DNA of 48,597 nucleotides. It comes from Caulobacteraceae bacterium. Its GTDB lineage: Bacteria > Pseudomonadota > Alphaproteobacteria > Caulobacterales > Caulobacteraceae. A program made the translations under genes and the position numbers. The number at the start of each line of letters is the position of its first letter. Position 1 is the stretch's first letter. Of this stretch, positions 48,329 through 48,597 are shown in pieces. The notes beneath the pieces are model-generated. The model was given only the letters and a program-made list of their open reading frames with translations, made no database searches and was not told where the DNA came from. The stretch is from NCBI GenBank assembly GCA_947475735.1, contig CANJLQ010000017.1, positions 1-48,597 on the forward strand, written 5' to 3'.

Positions 48329-48597
48329 GATCGGTGCTCCGGCCTGTCTCGGGCGCGGAATCAGACGTCAACTCGACGCAAGTCGACGACCGTCTCCGCA
48401 GTCGTCGCAAGTGTCTGCCGGGGCTGAAGAAAACAGAAGGCCAAAACCCTCCTTTTATCTTGCCCTCTTAATCGGCTCTTCTCTTTTTCGTGATGCCATC
48501 GTTTGCTCCTGATTGATCTCATACGCCTAAATACGACGATCCGCGACAGTCTTTGCTCAAGGTTGATCGGTCGTGTCGATCCTTGTCCGGCGTGCGA
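48329..48597 (-). other. Upstream region of the relaxase gene, possible oriT area
   Basis: AT-richer than the rest. It contains an inverted repeat CGACGAC (48384-48390) with GTCGTCG (48401-48407), and repeated acttgcg(a/t)cga words on the minus strand. A 14-residue minus-strand frame (48455-48499, MASRKREEPIKRAR) has an AGGAG site at good spacing. A gatccttgtccgg word (48578-48590) recalls MobP nic regions (ATCCTG-C type) but does not match exactly. The oriT is often next to the relaxase gene; none of these is proven. Confidence 0.35.

Overview
High-GC alphaproteobacterial chromosome segment, most likely from a member of the Caulobacteraceae and plausibly Brevundimonas. The placement rests on a ChpT-type histidine phosphotransferase next to a CheY-like receiver and a CheR, on paired S46 dipeptidyl-peptidases, on the alphaproteobacterial LexA box form GTTC-N7-GTTC, and on gene content; genus is inference. 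No rRNA, tRNA or CRISPR array was seen.

Layout. (1) 1-1580: a complete IS1182-type insertion sequence whose left inverted repeat begins at base 1. (2) 1.8-3.8 kb: a secreted esterase, a small membrane protein and a BlaI/MecI-type repressor, with a BlaI-like dyad over the promoter. (3) 3.9-10 kb: a LysR regulator divergent from an AhpD-like protein and an FMN-binding oxidase-like protein, then a DUF1223 thioredoxin-fold protein, a methyltransferase and a membrane M28 peptidase. (4) 10-12.9 kb: cheR, a CheY-like receiver and chpT in one direction, with cysQ divergent. (5) 13-19.3 kb: a 905-residue RTX repeat protein with its own terminator, two proteins of unknown function, a PduO-type cobalamin adenosyltransferase and a HIG1-type membrane protein. 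(6) 19.4-24.1 kb: ahcY, and a three-gene HlyD/ABC exporter operon. (7) 24.3-36.3 kb: tandem S46 peptidases separated by a GIY-YIG element, brnTA, ppk2, an extensin-like protein, a cold-shock protein, an EamA transporter, GluQ-RS, an AlkA-type glycosylase, a UPF0126 channel and an HNH nuclease. (8) 36.3 kb to the end: an apparent mobile island with a tyrosine integrase, an excisionase-like HTH gene, a large PD-(D/E)XK-type nuclease protein plus a small partner, the SOS mutasome imuA-imuB-dnaE2 under a LexA box, a YedK/HMCES protein and a MobP-type relaxase.

The intergenic regions are rich in paired inverted palindromes of at least four sequence families. The most striking family has 37-bp inverted arms and occurs three times (20915-21116, 26419-26909, 32752-32951). 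The middle copy carries a complete GIY-YIG endonuclease gene between the arms, while the other two look like short internally deleted derivatives that keep the arms and an internal hairpin. This resembles the REPIN/RAYT or MITE/transposase relationship, but with a GIY-YIG nuclease as the candidate driver, and is the best candidate here for an under-described system. The second is the nuclease/partner gene pair inside the SOS-mutasome island.
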